The notes: generated from the sequence alone by a model not told the origin. A stretch of DNA of 14,091 nucleotides from CAUZIZ01 sp963579905 (GCA_963579905.1 CAUZIZ010000143.1:1-14091); one strand, 5' to 3'. Shown: positions 1 through 6,423, counted from the first letter of the stretch. Numbers and translations are program-made.

Positions 1-358
1 GTCCGCAGCTCCTAGCACCCTAGAGATTCGAGGCCCCTCCCCCCCTCAGTGGTCGCCCTGGTAATCTCGTAAACCTTTACAATTATGATACTAAAGCTGG
101 GTGACCCAGTCTTGTTCCGCTGTGTTCTGTCACGCTCGCCAGCTGGCTCGGTCTCGGACCTTTGCTATATCTGCTCCTATGGGATACAAACAGACGCAGA
201 ATACTTCCCGTTTATTGAAGGTCCGATTGATAGGGATCTGGAGAACCCGAGTGGCCCTAGCTCTCCTTGAGGGGGAAGTTCCAGGATGAAATAGCTACCG
301 CTGCACCTGATGGCAAGACCACATAACGGGAGAGTGTAGCTTCTAGTTGAGAGAGAAG
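1..358. other. Left-edge region without a recognised gene
   Basis: I see no convincing gene here. Two overlapping plus-strand reading frames of about 60 codons (85-270 and 101-289) resemble no family I know and lack a clear ribosome binding site. The minus strand has several in-frame stops. The segment is downstream of the minus-strand gene ending at 359. A weak 5-bp CTTCT/AGAAG hairpin just past that stop has no T-run, so it is not a convincing terminator. If the tRNA fragment at 1035-1081 is a real attachment site, this stretch would be flanking chromosome. Confidence 0.4.
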
Positions 359-961
359 TTAGGCACCATCCACCGGTTCGGGCCAGGGATCGGGATCACT
401 CAAGATAAGGGAGCGACCCTGGGAGTCTCCCGTATCGTTGCGAATTTCGGGATTAGAGGCGAAGGCTTTATCAGCTAGAGAACTCGGGCTGCTGATCCCC
501 GCCTCTTTCAACCTGGAAACCAGAGCCTCCCGAAGCACACCACGGGTCAAGGAATCGAGATCCTTTGCCTGGGTTCTGACACTCTCCAGCAATGTCAGCA
601 GCATTCCCGGAGGCGTATTCTCGCTCAAAAATCCAACCCTGCCTCCTCCAAAATGATCTCGGGAGCCACCTCGGATCGGCTCACGCTGGCCTTCTCCATA
701 ACTCCTGATGCTTCCGTTCCACCAGCCCCGACCGCTTCTGCGCTTCTGTTCCTCTTCCATGAGCTCCGTCATGTTTCGCTCCAACAATCGTTGAGAAGTT
801 TGATCGAGCAGGAACGAAAATCCCCGTTTCAGATCCTCAAGTCGGAGAATTATGTCGAGCATCTCGTCCGCCCGTTGGTCCTGTTCTTTCGCGATTTCGA
901 TGATGACTCGATGAAGCTCACGCGCTTCTTCTTCAGTCACTTTGCCTCTTTCTGATGTCAA
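359..961 (-). CDS. Unknown protein with charged N-terminal helix region
   Basis: I do not recognise this 200-residue protein. Residues 8-75 are rich in Glu, Arg, Lys and Leu without helix breakers and look like a long helix or coiled coil. Residues 75-110 are Gly/Arg-rich and probably disordered. Residues 115-165 look helical again, and the tail is polar with Pro and Asp. There is no signal peptide, membrane segment or Cys cluster. The longest frame starts at a TTG directly after an in-frame TGA; a GTG seven codons later (938-940) follows AGAGG four bases upstream and may be the real start. It begins 44 bp after the AlpA-type gene on the same strand, so the two could be co-transcribed, although a tRNA-derived attachment site separates them. 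It may be flanking chromosome or part of an older island. That it is coding rests mainly on the length and residue make-up of the frame. Confidence 0.5.
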   Translation of the reverse strand: MTSERGKVTEEEARELHRVIIEIAKEQDQRADEMLDIILRLEDLKRGFSFLLDQTSQRLLERNMTELMEEEQKRRSGRGWWNGSIRSYGEGQREPIRGGSRDHFGGGRVGFLSENTPPGMLLTLLESVRTQAKDLDSLTRGVLREALVSRLKEAGISSPSSLADKAFASNPEIRNDTGDSQGRSLILSDPDPWPEPVDGA

Positions 962-1005
962 TCACTCGTCCAGATCCACCCGGTCAAATAGCAGGAGAAG
1001 AGAAG

Positions 1006-1299
1006 TCAGGGAAGGGGAAGTGTTGCAAAAAAAGCGCGCCCGGCCGGGCTCGAACCTGCGACCTCTAGTTTCGTAGACCAGCGGGAAAAAACCGTTCCCT
1101 TGCCGCCTGGCGCCTGTTCCCTGCGCTCGACTCGGTGGCGAGAGGCAATCCATTGATTCACCTCCGCTTCGATCCACCCGACTGTTTTCGAGGTGATTTG
1201 CTGTCGTTGCGGAAATTCCCCAGCCGCTTCGAGTCGCCAGATTGAAACACGGCTGAACCCTACCTTCTCGGTCACCTCGGGGACGCGTAAGAGTTTCAT
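1006..1299 (-). CDS. AlpA-family excisionase/regulator with tRNA-derived C-terminus
   Basis: Residues 1-55 match the AlpA/MerR-like winged-helix pattern: MKLLRVPEV, then VGFSRVSIWRLEAAGEFP as the recognition helix and turn, then a GWIEAEVNQWIASR helix. AlpA-type proteins are usually 60-75 residues and act as DNA-bending directionality factors or regulators of neighbouring integrases. The ATG at 1299 is preceded by AGGAG at good spacing. From about residue 73 the frame reads through a tRNA-Arg 3' fragment, giving TKLEVAGSSPAGRAFF, a peptide typical of translated tRNA sequence. The C-terminus is therefore set by the integration event and would differ in the excised form. The divergent CGNR-like gene and the nearby integrase support a role in element control. 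The family call is firm; the target DNA and whether it activates excision are inferred. Confidence 0.85.
   Translation of the reverse strand: MKLLRVPEVTEKVGFSRVSIWRLEAAGEFPQRQQITSKTVGWIEAEVNQWIASRHRVERREQAPGGKGTVFSRWSTKLEVAGSSPAGRAFFATLPLP
1035..1081 (-). other. att site: 3' fragment of tRNA-Arg(ACG)
   Basis: Read on the minus strand, this segment is the last 60 percent of a tRNA. The anticodon arm is CTGGT/ACTAG around the loop CTACGAA (anticodon ACG, Arg; 1065-1081), then a 5-nt variable loop AGGTC, the T arm GCAGG-TTCGAGC-CCGGC (1043-1059) with one A-G mismatch, the acceptor strand CGGGCGC (1036-1042) and discriminator G at 1035. A T-run (1027-1033) follows and could be the old tRNA terminator. 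The 5' half (acceptor 5' strand and D arm) is absent: upstream of 1081 the sequence is unrelated. Tyrosine recombinases of the P4 type use tRNA 3' ends as attachment sites and leave such a fragment at one junction. The direction implies that the element lies to the right and the intact tRNA outside the window. Confidence 0.8.
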
Positions 1300-1390
1300 T
1301 TGTTTTAGCTCCTGCCAGGTTATTCAGCACAACTGTTACCAGTGTTCAAAAGGTTTTTATTTAATAGATCGCTTGTAATTTTCATACGTC

Positions 1391-1420
1391 TTGACAATGG
1401 TATAACGCTTATAATAGGAT
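1391..1420 (+). promoter_or_regulatory. Promoter-like region with small palindrome before CGNR-like gene
   Basis: A perfect TTGACA (1391-1396) and a perfect TATAAT (1410-1415) precede the ATG at 1422, but only 13 bases separate them, too few for a standard sigma-70 promoter. An alternative TAGGAT at 1415-1420 gives an 18-base spacer and would make the transcript leaderless or nearly so. The AT-rich stretch holds a palindrome, TATAA-cgc-TTATA (1401-1413), a possible operator. This fits auto-control or control by the divergent AlpA-type gene, but is unproven. Confidence 0.4.
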
Positions 1421-1421
1421 C

Positions 1422-2099
1422 ATGGGAATGCGGAAAGCGGAGGACCGGATCAAGTTTGCCGTCGATTTGGCGACTAAGAACTTTGATTTACTGAGGGCTG
1501 GAGACCGGTTAAATCTCAAAGAAGAGCTGGGTGTATTTCTTCATGGGGGGAGGGGCTTTCCTCAGACGAGGGACAGCCTGGGTGGGGTCATTGTCTCTGC
1601 GATCGAGCGCCCCCTAGCTCAGGACTACACTCCCGAGGATTTCCTTGAACTCCAGCAGCAAATCAGGCGGCTCCTGATACCCATTGCCCTTTCTGCCAGT
1701 GCGAAGAACGCAGCGGGAGCCCGAGTCCAAGCGATTCAGCCAGTAGATATAGTGGTCAACTGGGCCGTGGTCCCGGCTGGAAACCAGGCCGAGATCGTCG
1801 CGAGCGGGTCTGTGCGGGATTGCTTTTTGACCCGGCTGCTCTTCCTATTAGCCGGAAGGCCCCCAGGGAAAATTTTGATCTGCCCTGCCTGCACGAGCAT
1901 CTTTTTTAAGGACGGGAAGATGCTTTACTGCTCCCGGCGTTGTGCTAATCGAATGGCAGCGCGACGATTCCAGAAGCAAAAAACGGCCAAAAATTCCCGC
2001 AAAGCGCAACCTCCTTCAAATAGGGGCCTGGGCGTCCGGCTGCGATCCGGTGTCAGGAAGTGGACCCGTAAGCAGCGCGAGGCGTCTAGCGGATCTTGA
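1422..2099 (+). CDS. CGNR-like zinc-finger transcriptional regulator
   Basis: The 225-residue product ends in a treble-clef-like zinc site: C154-x2-C157-x12-C170-x3-C174, followed at once by Ala-Asn-Arg and a basic ARRFQKQK stretch. This is the layout of the CGNR zinc finger, with Ala in place of Gly. CGNR proteins are predicted one-component regulators with an N-terminal ligand-binding part. Here residues 1-150 form a mixed alpha/beta region with the long helix DFLELQQQIRRLL. Residues 185-225 are Lys/Arg/Ser-rich and probably disordered. There is no obvious Shine-Dalgarno before either ATG (1422 or 1428), so a leaderless start is possible. The last 84 bases overlap the 3' end of the convergent integrase gene. 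It probably regulates the element; this is inferred from its position between the excisionase and integrase genes. Confidence 0.75.
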   Translation: MGMRKAEDRIKFAVDLATKNFDLLRAGDRLNLKEELGVFLHGGRGFPQTRDSLGGVIVSAIERPLAQDYTPEDFLELQQQIRRLLIPIALSASAKNAAGARVQAIQPVDIVVNWAVVPAGNQAEIVASGSVRDCFLTRLLFLLAGRPPGKILICPACTSIFFKDGKMLYCSRRCANRMAARRFQKQKTAKNSRKAQPPSNRGLGVRLRSGVRKWTRKQREASSGS

Positions 2100-3278
2100 G
2101 CACCTTGGCCGGCTCCCCGGTGACGATCTGCTCGAGCCTCGCTCTCCCCAGCGCTCCAGAGCCTGGCGCATCACCGGTAACCTCTGAAACCTGTTATAAA
2201 CCGCCGTCACGTTTTGATCCACCCAGCTATGGTTGAGAATTCTGGCAATTATCGTGTCATCAATTCCCAGCTCGCTCAGGTTGGTGGCACAGGTTCGCCG
2301 TAGGTCATGCGGCGTGAAATGGAAGCCAACCGCGTCCTGAACCTGTCGGTTCGTCTTGCCCATCCAGCTGAGTGTTCCCCCGACCCTAGACGGAAAGACG
2401 AAATCGTGGTCACCGGCTTGTTTTGCCCTCAGCCGCTCCAGAATCGCAAGAACCGTTGCCGAGAGAGGCACTCGATGCAAGCGCTTATTTTTGGCGACTC
2501 CGGCAGGAATCACCCACAGGTCCCTCTGAATCTGGCTCCATCTCATCTGCTTCACTTCACCGCCCCGCTGCCCGGTGAGCAGGATCAGTCGATAAACGGC
2601 AGCGGTGCGTTCCGGTTGGTTGGCGAGCTCCGCCCACAGGGCCCGGATTTCGTCATGGTCCAGAATGCGTTCCCGTGACTTCTCCACGATGCGCTTTTTC
2701 ATGCGGGCGCAAGGGTTCGCGTCGATCCACTCAGCGTCGAGGGCGAAGTTAAACATGACCGAGATCAGCGCCAGCTCACGGTTGGCCATCACAGGTGAAT
2801 CTCGCTCGAAGGCGATCTCGTCCAGGAGCTCGTTAATGTCACTGCGGGTGATCGAGGAGAGTTCCAGGCTTCCCCAGCGCGGCAAAAGGTCTGCCGCAAG
2901 GATTCGCTTATACTCGGCCACGGTTCGATCTTTTAAGCTTGCCTGCTTCGGGTGCTTCAGTATGAATTTATTCGCCAGGTCGCTGAAAGTTCTCTTGCCG
3001 GTGTCCGTTGCGACTTTCTGGCCCAGGGTCAGCTTCGCTGTGTCCTCATAAGCCCTCTTCCGGGCCTTTGCTAGGCTCAGATCAGGATATGTTCCAAGCG
3101 TCTTACGCTTGAGCCGGCCAGCTTCCCGGTACAACAGGATGAAGGTCTTTCTTCCCTTCACAGACAGGCGAAGCCCGAAGGAGCCGCGTCCCTTAAAACC
3201 CTGGTCCCAGTACTCGACTCGCGTCAAACTCGGCTTCAGTTTTTCCAGAAATATCGACGACAAATGAACTCTTGACAT
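2016..3278 (-). CDS. P4-type tyrosine recombinase (integrase)
   Basis: This 420-residue protein has the full P4/DUF4102-type integrase architecture. An arm-binding domain spans about residues 8-90 (GFKGRGSFGLRLSVKGRKTF, then LGTYPDLSLAKAR). A SAM-like core-binding domain spans about 96-190. The catalytic domain starts near 205, with R238 (LTGQRGGEV), K263 or K265 (AKNKRLHRVPLS), H324-x2-R327 (HDLRRTCATNL), H350 (LNHS) and the nucleophile Y361. All catalytic residues are present, so the enzyme could be active. It cuts and rejoins DNA at attachment sites, here probably the tRNA-Arg 3' end. The ATG at 3278 is chosen because AAAGGGG lies just upstream; an upstream in-frame ATG at 3359 would add 27 non-conserved residues. 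After about residue 380 comes a Ser/Arg/Pro-rich tail not usual for the family, which overlaps the convergent CGNR-like gene by 84 bp. Confidence 0.93.
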   Translation of the reverse strand: MSRVHLSSIFLEKLKPSLTRVEYWDQGFKGRGSFGLRLSVKGRKTFILLYREAGRLKRKTLGTYPDLSLAKARKRAYEDTAKLTLGQKVATDTGKRTFSDLANKFILKHPKQASLKDRTVAEYKRILAADLLPRWGSLELSSITRSDINELLDEIAFERDSPVMANRELALISVMFNFALDAEWIDANPCARMKKRIVEKSRERILDHDEIRALWAELANQPERTAAVYRLILLTGQRGGEVKQMRWSQIQRDLWVIPAGVAKNKRLHRVPLSATVLAILERLRAKQAGDHDFVFPSRVGGTLSWMGKTNRQVQDAVGFHFTPHDLRRTCATNLSELGIDDTIIARILNHSWVDQNVTAVYNRFQRLPVMRQALERWGERGSSRSSPGSRPRCSRSARRLALLTGPLPDTGSQPDAQAPI

Positions 3279-3298
3279 AGCACCCCTTTCCCATTTGT

Positions 3299-3348
3299 GG
3301 GTAACGGGGTAACAAGTTTCCCCTGAAAACAGTGAAACACACTGAAAC
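3299..3348. repeat. Short direct repeats upstream of the integrase
   Basis: Two clusters of short repeats lie directly upstream of the integrase start. GGGTAAC occurs twice with a period of 8 (3299-3305 and 3307-3313). Three related 8-mers follow: CTGAAAAC (3323-3330), AGTGAAAC (3331-3338) and ACTGAAAC (3341-3348). They could be recombinase arm-binding sites or operators for the AlpA-type protein. Neither role can be shown from sequence alone. Confidence 0.45.
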
Positions 3349-3370
3349 GATAAGTACAATCTAAGTAGTT

Positions 3371-3410
3371 TTTTTAGTCCAGGTTAAGGTACTATATGAG
3401 ACTAAATAAA
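3371..3410. other. AT-rich inverted repeat between integrase and dioxygenase genes
   Basis: TTTAGTC (3373-3379) and GACTAAA (3400-3406) form a 7-bp stem with a 20-nt loop in a locally AT-rich gap, with a T-run on the left arm. It may be a terminator for the dioxygenase gene (minus strand), part of the integrase promoter region or a boundary of the integrase module. The evidence does not separate these. Confidence 0.3.
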
Positions 3411-3443
3411 ACCGCCTGAAAAGGGTAATAAACTGTTCTTGGA

Positions 3444-4277
3444 TCAGGGATAATATGCCGGTTCATCGCCTTTGATGGTGACGCGAAGACCGCGCCGGCG
3501 GTGGGGGTAGTAGTCCCACATGGCGTGATGCTGGGTGCAGCGGTTGTCCCAGAACGCAACCGAGTCCGGCTGCCAGCGGAAGCGGCACTGGAACTCGGGC
3601 TGCTCCAGATGCCCAAAGACCATCTGGAGCACCGCGTCACTCTCAGGCTGTGCCAGCGCGACGATGCGAGTGGTGAAGATGCGATTGACGAAGAGTGCCT
3701 TGCGCCCACTCACGGGGTGGGTCCGCACGACAGGATGTTCGGATCGCGGGTAGGTCTTTCCCTCTTCCGTCATATCCTGGTAGCGGCCTCGGTAGGTGCG
3801 TTCTCCATCGTGCACTGCAGTCAGCCCTTCGAGGAAGCGCTGCATCGACGTCGACAATGATTCGAAGGCCGCGTACATATTTGCAAACAGCGTGTCGCCT
3901 CCTACTGGCGGCACCTCCAGCATATGGAGGATCGTACCCAGCGGCGGCTCGGAATCGCAGGAGACGTCCGAGTGCCAGTCCTCGCCGGCGATCCGCTTAG
4001 TATGTTGGTCGCTGTAGATTTCCATGATCTCCGGATGACCTTCGAGCAGCCTGGGCCAGGCCGGATGAAGGTGCAGTTCACCAAAATGGCGGCCTAGCGC
4101 CTTATGTTGCTCCGGCGTCATTCTCTGATCACGGAAGAAAAGGACGCAGTGCTCGGCGAGCGCAGTCTTCAGCGCGTCGACGGCCCCCTTATCGAGAGGC
4201 TGTGACAAATCGAGGCCGTGCACCTCGGCGCCACAATAGGGGGTCACTTCCCTCAACTCGAGTGTTTGCTGCGTCAT
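3444..4277 (-). CDS. TauD/TfdA-family Fe(II)/2-oxoglutarate dioxygenase
   Basis: The 277-residue product aligns by motif over the full length of the TauD/TfdA family (E. coli TauD is about 280). The iron triad is visible: H102 and D104 in WHSDVSCDSEPP, and H250 in DNRCTQHHAMWDYYPHRR. R265, 15 residues after that His, is placed to bind the 2-oxoglutarate carboxylate. Such enzymes hydroxylate a substrate while decarboxylating 2-oxoglutarate; TauD releases sulfite from taurine and TfdA opens a herbicide ether. The substrate cannot be named here: no sulfonate transporter or desulfonation gene is adjacent. It is cytoplasmic, with no signal peptide. The ATG at 4277 matches the family N-terminus; an in-frame ATG at 4310 would add 11 residues. 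It is a single gene, 165 bp upstream of the integrase start on the same strand. Confidence 0.92.
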   Translation of the reverse strand: MTQQTLELREVTPYCGAEVHGLDLSQPLDKGAVDALKTALAEHCVLFFRDQRMTPEQHKALGRHFGELHLHPAWPRLLEGHPEIMEIYSDQHTKRIAGEDWHSDVSCDSEPPLGTILHMLEVPPVGGDTLFANMYAAFESLSTSMQRFLEGLTAVHDGERTYRGRYQDMTEEGKTYPRSEHPVVRTHPVSGRKALFVNRIFTTRIVALAQPESDAVLQMVFGHLEQPEFQCRFRWQPDSVAFWDNRCTQHHAMWDYYPHRRRGLRVTIKGDEPAYYP

Positions 4278-4366
4278 GGTGCTTGGTCCAGAAACGGCCC
4301 ATCGTAACATGCCGACTTCTTTGGCTGGAGTCTAGGAGCCTGTCCGATCAATGGTCCGGGTTAGTG

Positions 4367-4434
4367 TCCCCATCGGGGATGGTGAAACCCCTCGCCTTCA
4401 GGCGAAGAGAAGGTCCCCGAAGTCCCGCAGGGAC
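4367..4434. repeat. Cluster of three short hairpins
   Basis: Three small perfect stems lie in a row: TCCCC-atc-GGGGA (4367-4379), TCGCC-ttca-GGCGA (4392-4405) and GTCCC-gca-GGGAC (4422-4434). They sit between the divergent dioxygenase and ytoQ genes, just before the large repeat at 4437. Short GC-rich palindromes of this kind resemble REP-type intergenic repeats. No REP-associated transposase gene is in the window. Confidence 0.5.
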
Positions 4435-4436
4435 GG

Positions 4437-4629
4437 TAGGGTCATCTTCGCGTGAAGTTGAAAGTGCTAGAGTTGGTTTCTGACGTGGCTTCGGTCTCCA
4501 GGCCGAAGTGTAGCGGTCGAGCCGAGCTCGACCAACGGCGGCCTGGAGACCACCGCCACGACGAAGGTCAGCAGAGATGAGTCGAATTCGATCGAACCCC
4601 TCGGCTTGGAGTAGAGGGTAGGACTTAGT
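4437..4629 (+). repeat. Structured dispersed repeat, copy A
   Basis: This 193-bp segment matches 13010-13215 with roughly a dozen substitutions and two indels by eye. It contains nested inverted repeats: an outer perfect 13-bp stem GGTCTCCAGGCCG (4493-4505) with its complement at 4539-4551, an inner stem GGTCGAGC-cga-GCTCGACC (4515-4533), flanking CGTGGC/GCCACG (4484-4489 and 4555-4560) and CTGAC/GTCAG (4480-4484 and 4567-4571). It ends 59 bases before the ytoQ start and runs in the same direction. No reading frame of note lies inside. It could be a non-autonomous mobile repeat or a structured 5' leader. Confidence 0.85.
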
Positions 4630-4688
4630 GGCCAGGCACTATGGAGTAAAGGTAAGATGCGGCAGAATGGGAGGGCAGGGAAATATCC

Positions 4689-5132
4689 ATGAAATGGAAT
4701 GTCTATCTCTCTGGCGAAATACACAGCGACTGGCGACGGCAGCTGATTGACGGTGCAAGAGCCTACGATTTGCCTGTTGTCTTTACGTCTGCTGTGACAG
4801 ATCACGAAGCCAGTGACGCGGCGGGCGATCTACTTGGGGTCGAAACCAGTGGTTTCTGGCGCGACCACAAGTCAGCGAAGGTCAACGGGATTCGTACCAA
4901 CACGCTCATCGAAAAGTGCGATGTTGCTGTTGTACGATTTGGAGACAAGTACAAACAGTGGAATGCAGCCTTTGACGCCGGGTACTGTTCCGCCATGGGC
5001 AAGCCGTACATCACGTTTCACGATGAGAGCCTCATCCATCCGCTCAAAGAGGTGGACGCTTCGGCTATGGCCTGGGCGACAACCCCAATGCAAGTCGTCG
5101 ATATACTCAACTATGTCATTAGCGAGAAATGA
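4689..5132 (+). CDS. ytoQ: YtoQ family protein
   Basis: The 147-residue product begins MKWNVYLSGEIHSDWR and keeps the features of the YtoQ family (Nuc_deoxyri_tr3, nucleoside 2-deoxyribosyltransferase-like fold): an early strand with SGEIHSDW, a central TNTLIEKCDVAVVRFGDKYKQWNAAFDAGY block, then GKPYITFHDE. Length matches the family, which is about 145-150 residues. The fold suggests binding or cleavage of a nucleotide or nucleoside, but the YtoQ role is not established. It is cytoplasmic, with no signal peptide. The ATG at 4689 follows AGGG about nine bases upstream. Its stop overlaps the next start in an ATGA, pointing to translational coupling with the SelA-like gene. It is preceded by structured repeat A, which would be in or near its 5' leader. 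Confidence 0.9.
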   Translation: MKWNVYLSGEIHSDWRRQLIDGARAYDLPVVFTSAVTDHEASDAAGDLLGVETSGFWRDHKSAKVNGIRTNTLIEKCDVAVVRFGDKYKQWNAAFDAGYCSAMGKPYITFHDESLIHPLKEVDASAMAWATTPMQVVDILNYVISEK

Positions 5133-6396
5133 GCAGCGATAGGCAAACGGGATCACTCAAAAGGCGACTCCGAACTCATATGCTTAGCCGAAGACATCTA
5201 CTCAAGCACCTGCCTGGTTTTCCGATTTCAGGGGCCTTGTTGGGCAGCAGCGCCCTGGGCCTTCACGAGGCCGTCGCGAAAAACCCGGCCGAATTCCGGG
5301 ATTTTTACAAGGAGCTCGGTCTCCGCATTTTTATCAATGCCGCGGGCACCGATACTTCCCTTACTGGCTCCCTAATGGAACCGGAGGCTGCCGCCGCCTG
5401 GCAATTTGGCGTGCCGGGTTATGTGCGCCTCGATGACATCCAGGACCGCGCGGGCCAGCGGCTCGCCAAATTGCTGCGCGCCGAGGCTGCGACTGTGACT
5501 GCAGGTGCTGCTTCCGCCATGACGCTGGGCGCGGCAGGCGTACTTTGCGGGATGGACCAGGAAAAGGTCGTTCAGCTCCCTGATATTACGGGCATGAGGA
5601 ACGAGGTAATCATCCAGAAGTCACACGATGTCGGCTATACGCATGCCGTTCGCAATTGCGGCGTCAAGATGGTTTATGCCGAAAGCCGCAAGGACCTTCT
5701 CGATTCGATCAATGACAACACGGCCATGCTCTTGTTCATTAATACCCACAATCCCAACGGCGAGGTAAAGGATGAAGAGTTTGTCAAGATCGGAAAGGAA
5801 TATGCCATCCCGACCTTCAACGATTGCGCCGCCGATGTGCCGCCCAAGGAAAACCTGTGGAAGTACAATGAAATGGGCTTCGACCTGGTGTGTTTTTCTG
5901 GTGGGAAGGGGCTTCGCGGTCCGCAAAGTGCGGGACTGTTGCTTGGCAAGAAGGATCTGATCGCCGCCGCCCAGCTGCACGCCGCGCCACGCGGTAACAC
6001 GGTTGGCCGGGGCATGAAAGTCAATAAAGCCGAGATCCTGGCCATACTCGTTGCGGTCGAAGTTTATCTCACCAAAGACCATGCGGCCGAGTGGGAACTC
6101 TGGGAAAGTCAGATTCAACTCATCAGCGACAGCGCAAAACAGGTCGAAGGCGTCACAACGGAAATGCATGTTCCCCCGATCGCCAATCATGTGCCTTCTT
6201 TAAACGTCACCTGGGATAGCGATAAAGTGCCATCACCGGCGACGATGCGCGGGAGAAACTGCGCAACGGACACCCCTCCATCGAGACAACGGGCGGAAAG
6301 GATTCTCTCGCCATCACCACCTGGATGATGCGCCCCGGTGAGGAGCGAATCGTGGCTGAGCGCGTGCAGGACATTTTGAGCGATGCGAGGTACTAA
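5129..6396 (+). CDS. SelA-like PLP-dependent enzyme with Tat-type leader, frameshifted
   Basis: The protein belongs to the SelA/aminotransferase class V-like group, which includes L-seryl-tRNA selenium transferase and sugar amino acid ammonia-lyases such as DgaE. Visible marks are INAAGTDT near residue 70, TAGAASAMTLGAAGVL (124-139), FNDCAADVPP (230-239, with the probable PLP-contacting Asp) and the PLP lysine K260 in CFSGGKGLRGPQSAG. The leader SRRHLLKHLPG (20-30), with a hydrophobic stretch after it, is twin-arginine-like. The frame from 5129 stops at 6328 with an unrelated 30-residue tail. Another frame from 6232 to 6396 continues in family style (ITGDDAREKLRNGHPSIETT) and ends in a TAA, so one base is missing near 6229-6231. 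The ATG at 5129 overlaps the ytoQ stop; an ATG at 5180 (MLSRRHLL) would place the Arg pair at the N-terminus. The reaction is probably elimination from an amino sugar acid or amino acid; the substrate is unknown. Confidence 0.85.
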
Positions 6397-6423
6397 CCAA
6401 TTGATATCATTCGACTTTAAACC

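Larger units (their letters stand above)
1035..3360. mobile_element. Control end of a tRNA-Arg-targeted integrative element
   Basis: The tRNA fragment, an AlpA-type excisionase gene, a CGNR-like regulator and a complete tyrosine recombinase lie together in about 2.3 kb, which is the usual make-up of an integrase module. The left boundary is the attachment site at 1035-1081. The right limit given is only the end of the integrase upstream region: no second copy of the attachment sequence or intact tRNA-Arg was seen by eye up to 14091. The element may therefore extend past the window and include the metabolic genes, or be a decayed island. No replication, packaging or conjugation genes are visible. 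Confidence 0.6.

Noticed and set aside
653..955. 100-codon plus-strand frame, and the frame at 438-656
   Set aside because: Both are antisense to the coiled-coil gene at 359-961 and lack ribosome binding sites or recognisable motifs.
1035..1081. A functional complete tRNA gene
   Set aside because: The acceptor 5' strand and D arm are missing, and the T stem has an A-G mismatch, so it is only a 3' fragment.
962..1330. 122-codon frame on the minus strand
   Set aside because: Overlaps the AlpA-type gene in another frame. The AlpA-type frame has the helix-turn-helix and a good Shine-Dalgarno; this one has neither and also reads through the tRNA fragment.
2605..3051. 148-codon plus-strand frame
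   Set aside because: Antisense to the integrase catalytic and core-binding domains; Ser/Arg-rich composition is typical of a shadow frame.
4480..4571. CRISPR array or rho-independent terminator at the repeat
   Set aside because: There is only one repeat unit per locus, with no spacers, and no T-run follows the stem.
5621..6190. 189-codon open frame on the minus strand
   Set aside because: It is entirely antisense to the SelA-like gene, whose motifs and PLP lysine lie in the other frame, and its own sequence resembles no family.
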